Source of the DNA: an uncultured Collinsella sp.
GTDB lineage: Bacteria; Actinomycetota; Coriobacteriia; Coriobacteriales; Coriobacteriaceae
Reading direction: 5' to 3'
NCBI GenBank assembly: GCA_900541135.1
Contig: UQIG01000005.1
Location: forward strand, 26,575-90,574
Length of the DNA stretch: 64,000 nucleotides
A program made the translations under genes and the position numbers. This document shows, piece by piece, positions 56,906 to 64,000 of the stretch. Below the pieces are notes generated by a model. That model was given only the letters and a program-made list of their open reading frames with translations, ran no database searches and had not been told where the DNA came from. The first letter of the stretch is position 1, and each line of letters starts with the position of its first letter.

Positions 56906-57532
56906 ATGAAGCGCCTATACCTACTCCGCCACGGCCAGACGGAATTCAACGTCAAAAAGCTCGTCCAGGGTCGCTGTGATTCACCGCTCACCGATCTGGG
57001 CTGTCAGCAGGCACGGGCAGCGGCCGCATGGCTAAAGGCCCACGGCGTTGTCCCCGACAAAGTAGTCTCGTCGCCTTTGGGTCGAGCCATGGACACAGCT
57101 CAGCTCGTCGCAACCGAACTCCTCGGCGCAGACGCAGCAGCCGAGCCCTGCAAAGGCATCATCGAGCGCTGCTACGGCACCTTCGAGGAAGGCCCGCACG
57201 ACGCGCTGCCCACCGACGTCTGGGATCCGGGCGAGGACCTGGTCCCCTTCGGAGGAGAAGGAAGCCGCGCGCTGCAAGAGCGCATGGTAGACACCCTCAC
57301 CAATCTCATGGGCGCCGAGGGCATAGAAACCCTCCTAGCAGTAAGCCACGGCAGCGCCAGTCGCCAATTCATCAAGGCTGCAGCCCCAGAGGGCTTCGAG
57401 CTCCCAGCAAAACTCCCCAACTGCGCCATCATGGTCTTCGATTTCGAAGAGGCAAAGCCACAAGCAGAAGGCGAGTCTCATCAATGCAAGTTCACCCTCC
57501 AGCAAATTGTGGATCCCCAGCAAAGTAATTAG
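56906..57532 (+). CDS. Histidine phosphatase family protein (phosphoglycerate-mutase-like)
   Basis: 208 residues with LYLLRHGQTEFN, phospho-His9 in RHG, and the second histidine in LLAVSHGSASRQF. Cytoplasmic phosphatase of unknown substrate; phosphosugars or cobalamin-type intermediates are family options. ATG follows AGAAGAGGAGAGC. Codon use favours A-ending codons (GCA, CTA, GTA, AAA) more than neighbours, as in the 3' part of the aminotransferase at 26222; both genes precede a fold-back element. Confidence 0.88.
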   Translation: MKRLYLLRHGQTEFNVKKLVQGRCDSPLTDLGCQQARAAAAWLKAHGVVPDKVVSSPLGRAMDTAQLVATELLGADAAAEPCKGIIERCYGTFEEGPHDALPTDVWDPGEDLVPFGGEGSRALQERMVDTLTNLMGAEGIETLLAVSHGSASRQFIKAAAPEGFELPAKLPNCAIMVFDFEEAKPQAEGESHQCKFTLQQIVDPQQSN

Positions 57533-57576
57533 CTGAGCGAGCAGAGTTAAGCAGACATCAACGTGTCGTCTCCCGA

Positions 57577-57713
57577 GCTTGGCAGAGGGGCGGCGAAATA
57601 TATTAAGTTTGTCGCGAGTTCCGCACGCAAAGGAAAGCACTTAATGTGCTTTCCGTCTTGCGCAGGACTGTAGAGCAGCAAACTTAATATATTTCGCCGC
57701 CCCTCTGCCAAGC
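57577..57713. repeat. Large fold-back element C (upstream of rplC)
   Basis: Perfectly complementary 35-nt arms, 57577-57611 and 57679-57713. The 67-nt core starts TCGCGAGTTCCGCACG and ends AGGACTGTAGAGCAG as in element B, with hairpin GGAAAGCAC-TTAAT-GTGCTTTCC. Within the core the flanking segment GCACGCAAA/GTCTTGCGC differs from B yet remains pairable. The interval 57533-57980 holds this element, the GATACGCCCG motif and a structured leader; no gene. Confidence 0.9.
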
Positions 57714-57772
57714 CCAGGCGACTCCACGCACTTTACCTGCGTAAACAATGTGAGTGAAATATGAATCTCGAT

Positions 57773-57798
57773 GGATACGCCCGCAGCCGTGTATACTA
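57773..57798 (+). promoter_or_regulatory. GATACGCCCG-AGCCGTGTATACT motif, possible -10 of the rplC operon
   Basis: GGATACGCCCGCAGCCGTGT runs into TATACT (57793-57798), a good -10; the best -35 17 bp upstream (CGATGG) is poor. The motif forms GATACGC/GTGTAT stems like those at 1332 and 59638. This is the most likely promoter or operator zone of the large ribosomal operon. Confidence 0.45.
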
Positions 57799-57908
57799 AA
57801 CAGCTGTGTGAATCCAGGGGAGTATTCTGGCTGGACAAAATGCCTGCTTAATAGGGTTGTCAGGTAGTCCGGACGCAATACAAGGCTGGGGAGCACGTCG
57901 TGTAAGTA

Positions 57909-57960
57909 GTGGTCCTCTAGGGGCGTACGCTCGGTGGTGTACGCATTGTCCCAAGACCAC
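57909..57960 (+). promoter_or_regulatory. Structured leader before rplC
   Basis: Outer stem GTGGTC/GACCAC (57909-57914, 57955-57960) encloses an inner stem GCGTAC/GTGTACGC. The rplC start has no good Shine-Dalgarno sequence, so this 5' leader may govern translation, in the way L4 acts on the S10 leader of E. coli. No sequence likeness to that leader was seen. Confidence 0.4.
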
Positions 57961-57980
57961 GCGAGAGTTGGGATCATATC

Positions 57981-58601
57981 TTGATCAGCATGATTCTCGG
58001 CCGCAAGATTGGCATGACCCAGGTTTGGGACGAGGACGACAACGTCGTTCCCGTCACGGTCATCCAGGCTGGCCCCTGCGCTGTCTCGCAGGTTAAAACT
58101 CAGGCAACCGACGGCTATGACGCCGTCCAGATCGGTTTCGGCGACATCAAGGCCAAGAACGTGAACAAGCCCATGGCTGGTCACTTCGCCAAGGCTGGCG
58201 TCGAGCCTGTCCGTTTCCTTCGTGAGGTCCGCGTCGAGAACGGCGAGGAGCACAAGGTCGGCGAGGTCGTCACCGTCGCTGATTTCGCTGATGTCGAGAA
58301 GGTCGACGTCATCGGTACCTCCAAGGGTAAGGGCTTCCAGGGTCGCATCAAGCGCTGGGGTCAGCGCCGCGGTCCTATGACGCATGGTTCTCACTTCCAG
58401 CGTCACCCCGGTTCTATCGGTCAGTGCGCCTATCCTGCGCGCGTCCTCAAGGGCGTCAAGATGGCCGGTCACATGGGTAACGAGCGCGTTACCGTCAAGA
58501 ACCTTTCCGTTGTCCGCATCGATGCCGAGCAGAACCTCATCTTGGTCAAGGGCGCTGTCCCGGGTGCCAAGAATGGTCTCGTCGCCATCCGTATGGCCTA
58601 A
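57981..58601 (+). CDS. rplC: 50S ribosomal protein L3
   Basis: 206 residues beginning MISMILGRKIGMTQVW, with GTSKGKGFQGRIKRWGQRRG and the GSIGQCAYPARVLKG tip. TTG 57981 gives the N-terminus that aligns with the family; ATG 57990 would remove three residues. Neither has a strong ribosome site. First gene of the block 4 operon; S10, which normally precedes it, is at 43754. Confidence 0.96.
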   Translation: MISMILGRKIGMTQVWDEDDNVVPVTVIQAGPCAVSQVKTQATDGYDAVQIGFGDIKAKNVNKPMAGHFAKAGVEPVRFLREVRVENGEEHKVGEVVTVADFADVEKVDVIGTSKGKGFQGRIKRWGQRRGPMTHGSHFQRHPGSIGQCAYPARVLKGVKMAGHMGNERVTVKNLSVVRIDAEQNLILVKGAVPGAKNGLVAIRMA

Positions 58602-58647
58602 GGGCCCAGCCCATTTAGCCCAGCGTCATACCAAGGAGAACACTTAA

Positions 58648-59274
58648 ATGGCAAAGTTTGAAGTAAAGAACAGCGAGGGCAAGAAGGTCGCCGAGGCCGA
58701 GCTCGCCGCTGAGGTGTACGGCATCGAGCCGAACATCCACGTTATGCACCACATCGTCAAGTGCCAGATGGCCTCTTGGCGTCAGGGCACCCAGTCTGCT
58801 AAGGGTCGCTCTGAGGTTTCCGGTGGCGGCAAGAAGCCTTGGCGTCAGAAGGGCACCGGCCGTGCCCGCCAGGGTTCCATCCGTGCTGCCCAGTGGCGTC
58901 ACGGTGGCGTTGTCTTCGCCCCCAAGCCCCGTTCCTACGCTAAGCGTATGAACAACAAGGAGGTCAAGCTGGCTATGCGCTCCGCGCTGTCCGCCAAGCT
59001 GGCCGATGGCGAGCTCGTGCTCGTCGACGACTACGGCTTCGAGAAGCCTTCCACCAAGGCTGCCGTCGCCATGCTCAAGGCTCTCGGTCTTGAGGGCAAG
59101 CGTCTGACCATCATCGTTCGCGATGAGGACGTCAACGCCTACCTGTCGTTCCGCAACATTCCCAAGACGTTCATCATCACCGCTGACGAGGCCAACACCT
59201 ACGATCTCGTCAACAACAACGCTGTGCTGATGCCCGCCGACATCGCCGCTCACTTCGGGGAGGTGCTTGCATAA
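58648..59274 (+). CDS. rplD: 50S ribosomal protein L4
   Basis: 208 residues; the extended loop KKPWRQKGTGRARQGSIRA that reaches the exit tunnel is present. ATG follows AAGGAGAACACTTAA. In E. coli L4 also represses the S10 operon. Confidence 0.97.
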   Translation: MAKFEVKNSEGKKVAEAELAAEVYGIEPNIHVMHHIVKCQMASWRQGTQSAKGRSEVSGGGKKPWRQKGTGRARQGSIRAAQWRHGGVVFAPKPRSYAKRMNNKEVKLAMRSALSAKLADGELVLVDDYGFEKPSTKAAVAMLKALGLEGKRLTIIVRDEDVNAYLSFRNIPKTFIITADEANTYDLVNNNAVLMPADIAAHFGEVLA

Positions 59275-59562
59275 ATGACCGCCCACGAGATCATCATCCG
59301 TCCGATCGTGTCCGAGCGTTCCTTCTCCGGCATGGAGCTGAACAAGTACACGTTCGAGGTCGCCAAGGATGCTAACAAGTATCAGATCAAGGACGCTGTC
59401 GAGGAGATCTTCGGCGTCAAGGTCGTTCGCGTGAACACCCTGACGGTCAAGCCCAAGACCAAGCGCGTGCGCTATGTCGCCGGCAAGACCCGTTCTTGGA
59501 AGAAGGCCATCGTCACGCTGGCCGAGGGCGACACCATCGAGGTCTTTGGCAACCAGGCCTAA
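59275..59562 (+). CDS. rplW: 50S ribosomal protein L23
   Basis: 95 residues, beginning MTAHEIIIRPIVSERSF; exit-tunnel protein that docks SRP and trigger factor. The start codon directly follows the rplD stop, with GGGGAGGTGC inside rplD as ribosome site. Confidence 0.96.
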   Translation: MTAHEIIIRPIVSERSFSGMELNKYTFEVAKDANKYQIKDAVEEIFGVKVVRVNTLTVKPKTKRVRYVAGKTRSWKKAIVTLAEGDTIEVFGNQA

Positions 59563-59637
59563 GACTCGCTGCTGTTGAGTGAGCTCATGCCTCCCAAATA
59601 GGGGAGGCGAGAGCTCAAGGTTTTGGGCGTATAAAAT

Positions 59638-59665
59638 GGACACGCCCGGAACCGTGTATACGTCC
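59638..59665 (+). promoter_or_regulatory. GACACGCCCGG-ACCGTGTATAC motif between rplW and rplB
   Basis: GGACACGCCCGGAACCGTGT then ATACGTCC, the third good copy of the motif seen at 1332 and 57773. The 179-bp rplW-rplB gap is unusually long for this operon; TATAAA at 59630 just before the motif could be an internal -10. Confidence 0.45.
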
Positions 59666-59741
59666 GGTGTCATCGCACCCGAGGCAGAACCTCGAATCCC
59701 TGTCTGCGATGGCTAACGGATTCCTATTGAAAGGGATTGTA

Positions 59742-60572
59742 ATGGCTGTAAAGCACCTTAAGCCGACCTCCGCTGGTAGGCGTTGGCAGACGATCTCCGA
59801 TTTCTCCGAGATCACCTGCACCAAGCCCGAGAAGTCTCTTCTCGAGCCCCTGCCCAAGAAGGCCGGTCGTAACAACAACGGCCGCATCACCACCCGCCAC
59901 CAGGGCGGCGGCGTGAAGCGTCGTTACCGCGTGATCGACTTCAAGCGCAACAAGGACGGCGTGCCCGCCAAGGTTGCCACGATCGAGTACGATCCGAACC
60001 GTTCCGCTCGCATCGCTCTGCTGCACTACGCTGACGGTGAGAAGCGCTACATCCTGGCCCCCAAGGGCCTCGAGGTCGGTCAGACCATCATGTCCGGTTC
60101 TGACGCCGACATCAAGCCGGGCAACGCTCTGCCCCTCGCCGACATTCCCGTCGGTACGCTCATCCACGCCGTCGAGTTCCAGCCGGGCAAGGGCGCTGCT
60201 ATCGCCCGTTCCGCCGGTAACTCCTGCCAGCTGATGGGTAAGGAGGGCAAGTACGCTATCGTCCGTATGCCTTCCTCCGAGATGCGCCGCATCCTCGTTA
60301 CCTGCCGCGCCACCGTCGGTGAGGTCGGCAACGCCGATCACTCCAACATCGTCATCGGCAAGGCCGGCCGTAAGCGTCACATGAACGTGCGCCCGACCGT
60401 CCGCGGTACCGTCATGAACCCTGTCGACCACCCGCACGGCGGTGGCGAGGGCAAGAACCACACCTCTGGTCGTCCCTCCGTTACCCCCTGGGGTAAGCCG
60501 ACGAAGGGCCTTCGTACGCGCAAGAAGAAGAAGGTCTCGAACCAGCACATCATTCGTCGCCGTAAGAAGTAA
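59742..60572 (+). CDS. rplB: 50S ribosomal protein L2
   Basis: 276 residues, MAVKHLKPTSAGRRWQTISD at the start and the C-terminal peptidyl-transferase-proximal VDHPHGGGEGKNHTSGRP. ATG 59742 follows GAAAGGGATTGTA; an upstream in-frame start adds unrelated residues and lies in the motif-bearing spacer. Confidence 0.97.
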   Translation: MAVKHLKPTSAGRRWQTISDFSEITCTKPEKSLLEPLPKKAGRNNNGRITTRHQGGGVKRRYRVIDFKRNKDGVPAKVATIEYDPNRSARIALLHYADGEKRYILAPKGLEVGQTIMSGSDADIKPGNALPLADIPVGTLIHAVEFQPGKGAAIARSAGNSCQLMGKEGKYAIVRMPSSEMRRILVTCRATVGEVGNADHSNIVIGKAGRKRHMNVRPTVRGTVMNPVDHPHGGGEGKNHTSGRPSVTPWGKPTKGLRTRKKKKVSNQHIIRRRKK

Positions 60573-60604
60573 TTTCGGATACCGAGTTTTAGGAGAAAGC
60601 ACTT

Positions 60605-60865
60605 ATGAGCAGAAGTCTCAAAAAGGGCCCGTTCGTGGAGACTCGCCTTCTCTCGCGTATCACCGCGATGAACGAGGCTGGCAAGAAGGACGTCGTGAAG
60701 ACCTGGTCCCGCGCGTCCACCATCTTCCCCGAGATGGTTGGTCACACCATCGCCGTCCACGACGGCCGCAAGCATGTGCCCGTGTATGTTACCGAGTCCA
60801 TGGTTGGTCACAAGCTCGGCGAGTTCGCGCCGACTCGTACGTTCCGTGGCCACAAGGCCAAATAG
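60605..60865 (+). CDS. rpsS: 30S ribosomal protein S19
   Basis: 86 residues with MSRSLKKGPFVETRLL and GEFAPTRTFRGHKAK. ATG follows TTAGGAGAAAGCACTT. Confidence 0.97.
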   Translation: MSRSLKKGPFVETRLLSRITAMNEAGKKDVVKTWSRASTIFPEMVGHTIAVHDGRKHVPVYVTESMVGHKLGEFAPTRTFRGHKAK

Positions 60866-60879
60866 GGGGTTAACCGTAA

Positions 60880-61251
60880 ATGGCAACTAAGTCTATTGAA
60901 ACTGAGGCCACCGAGGTTCGCGCCGTCGCTAAGTACGTGCGTGTTTCCCCCAGCAAGGCCCGCCTGGTGGTCGATCTGATCCGCCGCAAGCCTGTCGCTC
61001 AGGCCTTCGACATCCTCCACTTCTGCGACCGCGCCGTCGCCGTGGATGTCGAGAAGGTTCTCCGTTCCGCCGTTGCGAACGCCGAGAACAACAACGGTCT
61101 GCGTGCCGACAACCTGGTTGTCGCCGCTGCCTATGTTGACGAGGGTCCGACGCTTAAGCGCATCCGTCCCCGCGCCAAGGGTTCCGCTTCTCGCATTCTG
61201 AAGCGTACTTCCCACATCACCGTCGTCGTTGCTCCTCGAAAGGAGGCGTAA
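60880..61251 (+). CDS. rplV: 50S ribosomal protein L22
   Basis: 123 residues; KYVRVSPSKARLVVDLIRR and the tunnel hairpin region LKRIRPRAKGSASRILKR are canonical. Fifteen bases after rpsS. Confidence 0.97.
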   Translation: MATKSIETEATEVRAVAKYVRVSPSKARLVVDLIRRKPVAQAFDILHFCDRAVAVDVEKVLRSAVANAENNNGLRADNLVVAAAYVDEGPTLKRIRPRAKGSASRILKRTSHITVVVAPRKEA

Positions 61252-61257
61252 AGCTGT

Positions 61258-61968
61258 ATGGGTCAGAAAGTCTACCCCACCGGCTTCCGTCTTGGCATCA
61301 CCGAGAACTGGCGCTCCCGCTGGTTCGCAGAGAAGGATTACGCTAAGACCCTCGGTAACGATCTCGAGATTCGTAAGTACCTCGAGAAGCGTCTTTCCCG
61401 CGCAGCTGTCTCCCGCGTCGAGATCGAGCGCGCTGGCGACAAGGTGAAGGTCATCATCCTCACTGCTCGCCCCGGCGTTGTCATCGGTAAGAAGGGTGCC
61501 GAGATCGATACCCTCCGTACCGAGCTCGAGAAGGTCGCTGGCGTCTCCAAGGGCCAGCTCTCCGTCGACGTTGTCGAGATCAAGCGCCCCGAGCTCGACG
61601 CCAACCTCGTTGCTCAGTCTATCGCCGAGCAGCTCGAGGGCCGCGTTGCCTTCCGTCGCGCTATGCGCAAGGCTGTCCAGTCCGCCCGCAAGGCCGGCGC
61701 TAAGGGCATCCGTATCCAGTGCTCCGGTCGTCTCGGCGGTGCCGAGATGGGCCGTCGTGAGTGGTACCGCGAGGGTCGCGTGCCTCTGCACACCCTCCGT
61801 GCCAAGATCGACTACGGCACGGCTGTCGCCAGCACCACCATGGGCGCTTGCGGCGTGAAGGTCTGGATTTACCTGGGCGAGAAGCTCCCGGGCCAGCCTG
61901 TTCCCAACCCTGCACTCGAGGGCTCTTCCCGTCCTCGTCGTCGTAACTCCGAGAGGAGGGGTCAGTAG
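61258..61968 (+). CDS. rpsC: 30S ribosomal protein S3
   Basis: 236 residues: MGQKVYPTGFRLGITENW, KH domain with VIIGKKGAEI-type loop (GVVIGKKGAEIDTL), and the C-terminal GRRSWYREGRVPLHTLRA-like segment read here as GRREWYREGRVPLH. Ends in an Arg-rich tail. ATG follows AAAGGAGGCGTAAAGCTGT. Confidence 0.97.
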   Translation: MGQKVYPTGFRLGITENWRSRWFAEKDYAKTLGNDLEIRKYLEKRLSRAAVSRVEIERAGDKVKVIILTARPGVVIGKKGAEIDTLRTELEKVAGVSKGQLSVDVVEIKRPELDANLVAQSIAEQLEGRVAFRRAMRKAVQSARKAGAKGIRIQCSGRLGGAEMGRREWYREGRVPLHTLRAKIDYGTAVASTTMGACGVKVWIYLGEKLPGQPVPNPALEGSSRPRRRNSERRGQ

Positions 61969-62471
61969 TGCTTGCCCCTAAGCGTATTCTTCACCGCAAG
62001 GTGCAGCGTGGCTCCATGAAGGGCCAGGCCAAGGGTAATACCGAGCTGCATTTCGGCGAGTTTGGTATCCAGGCTCTCGAGGCCCATTGGATCACCAACC
62101 GTCAGATCGAGGCCGCTCGTATTGCCATGACCCGCTACATGAAGCGTGGCGGTCGTGTCTACATCACGATCTTCCCCGATAAGCCCATCACCAAGAAGCC
62201 TGCCGAGACTCGCATGGGTTCTGGTAAGGGTAACCCCGAGGAGTGGGTGGCCGTCGTCAAGCCCGGCCGCATCATGTTCGAGGTCAAGGGTGTTCCCGAG
62301 GAGGTCGCTCGCGAGGCTCTGCGTCTTGCGCAGCACAAGCTCCCCATCAAGACCAAGATTGTTGCTGCTAAGAACGCTGAGCAGCGCATCGAGAAGGAGA
62401 TGGCTGAGGAGGCCGCTCTCGAGGCCAAGTGGGCTGCTGAGGACGCCGCCGCCGCCAAGGAGGAGAACTAA
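61968..62471 (+). CDS. rplP: 50S ribosomal protein L16
   Basis: 167 residues from a GTG that shares a base with the rpsC stop. MLAPKRILHRKVQRGSMKG and ITIFPDKPITKKPAETRMG are typical. L16 is usually about 140 residues; here roughly 27 extra C-terminal residues form an acidic, Ala-rich helix (AEEAALEAKWAAEDAAAAK). Confidence 0.96.
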   Translation: MLAPKRILHRKVQRGSMKGQAKGNTELHFGEFGIQALEAHWITNRQIEAARIAMTRYMKRGGRVYITIFPDKPITKKPAETRMGSGKGNPEEWVAVVKPGRIMFEVKGVPEEVAREALRLAQHKLPIKTKIVAAKNAEQRIEKEMAEEAALEAKWAAEDAAAAKEEN

Positions 62472-62686
62472 TGAAGCCCGCAGAGATTCGTGAGCTCTCG
62501 GACGCTCAGCTCGTTGAGAAGCTGAAGGAAATGCGCGCCGAGCTCTTTAACCTTCGTTTCCAGATGGCCACCAGCCAGCTGGACAACACCGCTCGCGTCA
62601 ACACCGTGAAGAAGGACATCGCTCGCGTCCTCACGGAGCAGCGCGCCCGCGAGATCGCAGCGGAGAAGTCCGCTGTCGCCGAGTAG
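62471..62686 (+). CDS. rpmC: 50S ribosomal protein L29
   Basis: 71 residues, two-helix protein with ELSDAQLVEKLKEMRAELFN and NTVKKDIARVLTEQR. Start overlaps the rplP stop (TAATGA). Confidence 0.96.
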   Translation: MKPAEIRELSDAQLVEKLKEMRAELFNLRFQMATSQLDNTARVNTVKKDIARVLTEQRAREIAAEKSAVAE

Positions 62687-62702
62687 GACCTAAGGAGAGA
62701 AC

Positions 62703-62963
62703 ATGACTGATTCGCGTAACTCGCGTAAGGTCCGTACGGGTGTCGTTACCTCCGTCTCCGGTGCCAAGACCATTGTTGTCACCATCACCGAGCGCAAGCG
62801 TCACCCCAAGTACGGCAAGATGATGACCAGCTCCAAGAAGCTGCACGCTCACGACGAGGAGTGCACGGCTGGCGTGGGCGACACCGTCCGCGTTATGGAG
62901 ACCCGTCCTATGTCCAAGATGAAGCGTTGGCGCCTCATCGAGGTCGTCGAGCGCGCTAAATAA
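62703..62963 (+). CDS. rpsQ: 30S ribosomal protein S17
   Basis: 86 residues, OB fold with SRKVRTGVVTSVSGAKTIVV and KRHPKYGKMM. ATG follows AAGGAGAGAAC. Confidence 0.96.
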   Translation: MTDSRNSRKVRTGVVTSVSGAKTIVVTITERKRHPKYGKMMTSSKKLHAHDEECTAGVGDTVRVMETRPMSKMKRWRLIEVVERAK

Positions 62964-62989
62964 GCAGTCGCTCTTACGACTTGTACGTT

Positions 62990-63050
62990 TCCGAAGATGT
63001 GCGTATGCCTGGCTTGCATACCACGGGCCGCATAAAGGCTGCGCACCTCT
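62990..63050 (+). promoter_or_regulatory. Structured spacer rpsQ-rplN
   Basis: The 118-bp gap before rplN contains GTATGC-CTGGCTT-GCATAC nested within GTGCG/CGCAC. Other gaps in this operon are 0-50 bp, so an mRNA element or processing site controlling L14-L24 is possible. Confidence 0.35.
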
Positions 63051-63081
63051 CTTCGGTTCTTAGTTCGGAGGAACATCTACC

Positions 63082-63450
63082 ATGATTCAGATGCAAACCA
63101 TGCTGAACGTCGCCGACAACTCCGGCGCTCGCAAGATTCGCTGCATCAAGGTGCTTGGCGGTTCCAAGCGTCGTTATGCAGGCATCGGCGATGTGTTCAT
63201 CGGTGCTGTCCAGGAGGCTACCCCTGGTGCCAACGTCAAGAAGAAGGACGTTGTCCGTTGCGTCGTCGTTCGCACCGTTAAGGAGATCCGCCGCAAGGAT
63301 GGCTCCTACATTCGCTTTGATGAGAACGCCTGCGTTGTCATCAATAACGATGGTTCGCCCGTCGGCACCCGTATCTTCGGGCCCGTCGCTCGCGAGCTTC
63401 GTGACAAGAAGTACATGAAGATCGTCTCGCTCGCTCCCGAGACCCTGTAG
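63082..63450 (+). CDS. rplN: 50S ribosomal protein L14
   Basis: 122 residues, MIQMQTMLNVADNSGARKIR and GTRIFGPVARELRDK are canonical. ATG follows CGGAGGAACATCTACC. Confidence 0.97.
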   Translation: MIQMQTMLNVADNSGARKIRCIKVLGGSKRRYAGIGDVFIGAVQEATPGANVKKKDVVRCVVVRTVKEIRRKDGSYIRFDENACVVINNDGSPVGTRIFGPVARELRDKKYMKIVSLAPETL

Positions 63451-63463
63451 TTAGGGGAGATAT

Positions 63464-63769
63464 ATGTATATCAAGAAGGGCGATAAGGTCCAGGTTCTCT
63501 CTGGTAAGGATCGCGGCAAGCAGGGCGTTGTCCTGCGTGCTCTCCCCGCCGAGAACAAGGTCGTTGTCGAGGGCGTTTCGGTCGTCAAGAAGGCCGTCAA
63601 GCCCAACGCTGCCAACCAGCAGGGCGGCATCGTTTCGCAGGAGGCCCCCATCGACGCCTCCAACGTCAATCTCGTTTGCCCCGAGTGCGGTAAGGTTACC
63701 CGCGTCGGTCACGAGAAGGACGGCAAGAACAAGCTGCGCGTCTGCAAGAAGTGCGGCCACAAGTTCTAA
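63464..63769 (+). CDS. rplX: 50S ribosomal protein L24
   Basis: 101 residues with the KOW motif GDKVQVLSGKDRGKQGVVL and a C-terminal zinc-ribbon-like CPEC...CKKCG. Last gene of the operon in this window; rplE, which usually follows, is replaced by a terminator and repeats. Confidence 0.96.
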   Translation: MYIKKGDKVQVLSGKDRGKQGVVLRALPAENKVVVEGVSVVKKAVKPNAANQQGGIVSQEAPIDASNVNLVCPECGKVTRVGHEKDGKNKLRVCKKCGHKF

Positions 63770-63795
63770 GCTGCCCGCAACATCAAGTTGCTAGC

Positions 63796-63831
63796 AAAGG
63801 CCCGGATGCCCCACGGCACCCGGGCCTTTTT
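63796..63831 (+). terminator. Terminator after rplX
   Basis: AAAGGCCCGG and CCGGGCCTTT pair with a TTTTTCT tail, ending the ribosomal operon before rplE. Confidence 0.88.
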
Positions 63832-63841
63832 CTATCCCTAC

Positions 63842-63975
63842 TCATTGGGGACATACTCATTGGGGACAGACTTAAATGAGTGGCCGTTGAAATGCCGGCA
63901 CCTGGGAGCGTTCATTTTCTGTCGGCAGCTGGGGACGACCATTCATTGGGGACAGACTTAAATGACCAGTCGTTG
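63842..63975. repeat. Tandem CATTGGGGACAGACTTAAATGA repeats at the window end
   Basis: ACTCATTGGGGACA occurs twice in a row at 63840-63870, the second continuing to GACTTAAATGAGT (palindromic ends ACTCATT/AATGAGT), and ATTCATTGGGGACAGACTT followed by AAATGACC recurs near 63942-63966. Same GGGGACAG core as the other hairpin repeats. A nine-G run follows near 63977-63985. No gene is visible from 63770 to the end. Confidence 0.65.
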
Positions 63976-64000
63976 GGGGGGGGCAGTCTCTATGCTGTCT

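Noticed and set aside
63842..63985. Terminal repeats as a CRISPR array
   Set aside because: Units are in direct contact or unevenly spaced, palindromic and without regular unique spacers; no cas genes are near.

Overview
The window looks like a chromosomal segment from a high-GC member of the Coriobacteriia, most likely Collinsella or a close relative. Three things suggest this: the G/C-ending codon use, an actinobacterial-style translation gene set combined with fused accDA and feoAB genes, and repeated short hairpins of the GGGGACAG type. The genus is an inference from memory of such genomes; no search was run.

The backbone is the ancestral string of transcription and translation operons, cut into blocks. 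Block 1 (1.4-5.8 kb) is tRNA-Tyr/Thr/Met, tuf, rpmG, tRNA-Trp, secE, nusG, rplK, rplA. Block 2 (27.6-38.4 kb) is an L10 leader with rplJ-rplL, then galU, then rpoB-rpoC. Block 3 (40.5-44.1 kb) is rpsL-rpsG-fusA-rpsJ. Block 4 (57.7-63.8 kb) is rplC-rplD-rplW-rplB-rpsS-rplV-rpsC-rplP-rpmC-rpsQ-rplN-rplX, after which a terminator ends the run. rpsJ is thus separated from the rest of the S10 operon by about 14 kb, and tuf is not next to fusA.

The inserts carry metabolic and accessory modules. 6-27 kb holds a metallophosphoesterase with a ParB-like/BMP fusion protein, an MscS channel, a cell-wall 5'-nucleotidase, a TrpXYZ-type ABC transporter with a WYL regulator, asnS, a PTS IIA protein, an esterase, a FeoA-FeoB fusion iron transporter, a SotB-like exporter, a GH13 glycosidase, a deoxyinosine glycosylase and an aminotransferase. 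38.4-40.1 kb holds an ECF sigma/anti-sigma pair. 44-54 kb holds birA divergent from a complete fab/acc fatty-acid operon (fabH-acpP-fabK-fabD-fabG-fabF-accB-fabZ-accC-accDA). 54-57.5 kb holds an orphan PTS IIC, a CDF metal exporter and a histidine phosphatase. The left edge cuts a GH1 phospho-beta-glucosidase divergent from an RpiR-type regulator.

The most unusual non-coding feature is a family of three large fold-back elements (about 135-139 bp each). Their 35-36 bp arms are perfectly or almost perfectly complementary but differ between copies, while the 63-67 nt core is conserved. They sit just upstream of the promoters of rplJ, rpsL and rplC, exactly where the ribosomal string resumes after each insert. 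Two further families of smaller hairpin repeats bracket accessory modules. In RNA polymerase, beta has a rewritten and enlarged fork-loop-2 segment, and beta' ends in a helix-hairpin-helix domain resembling the alpha-subunit C-terminal domain. Several translation operons also share a short GATACGCCCGG-ACCGTGTAT motif and a GGTTTTC-TTGAC promoter context.
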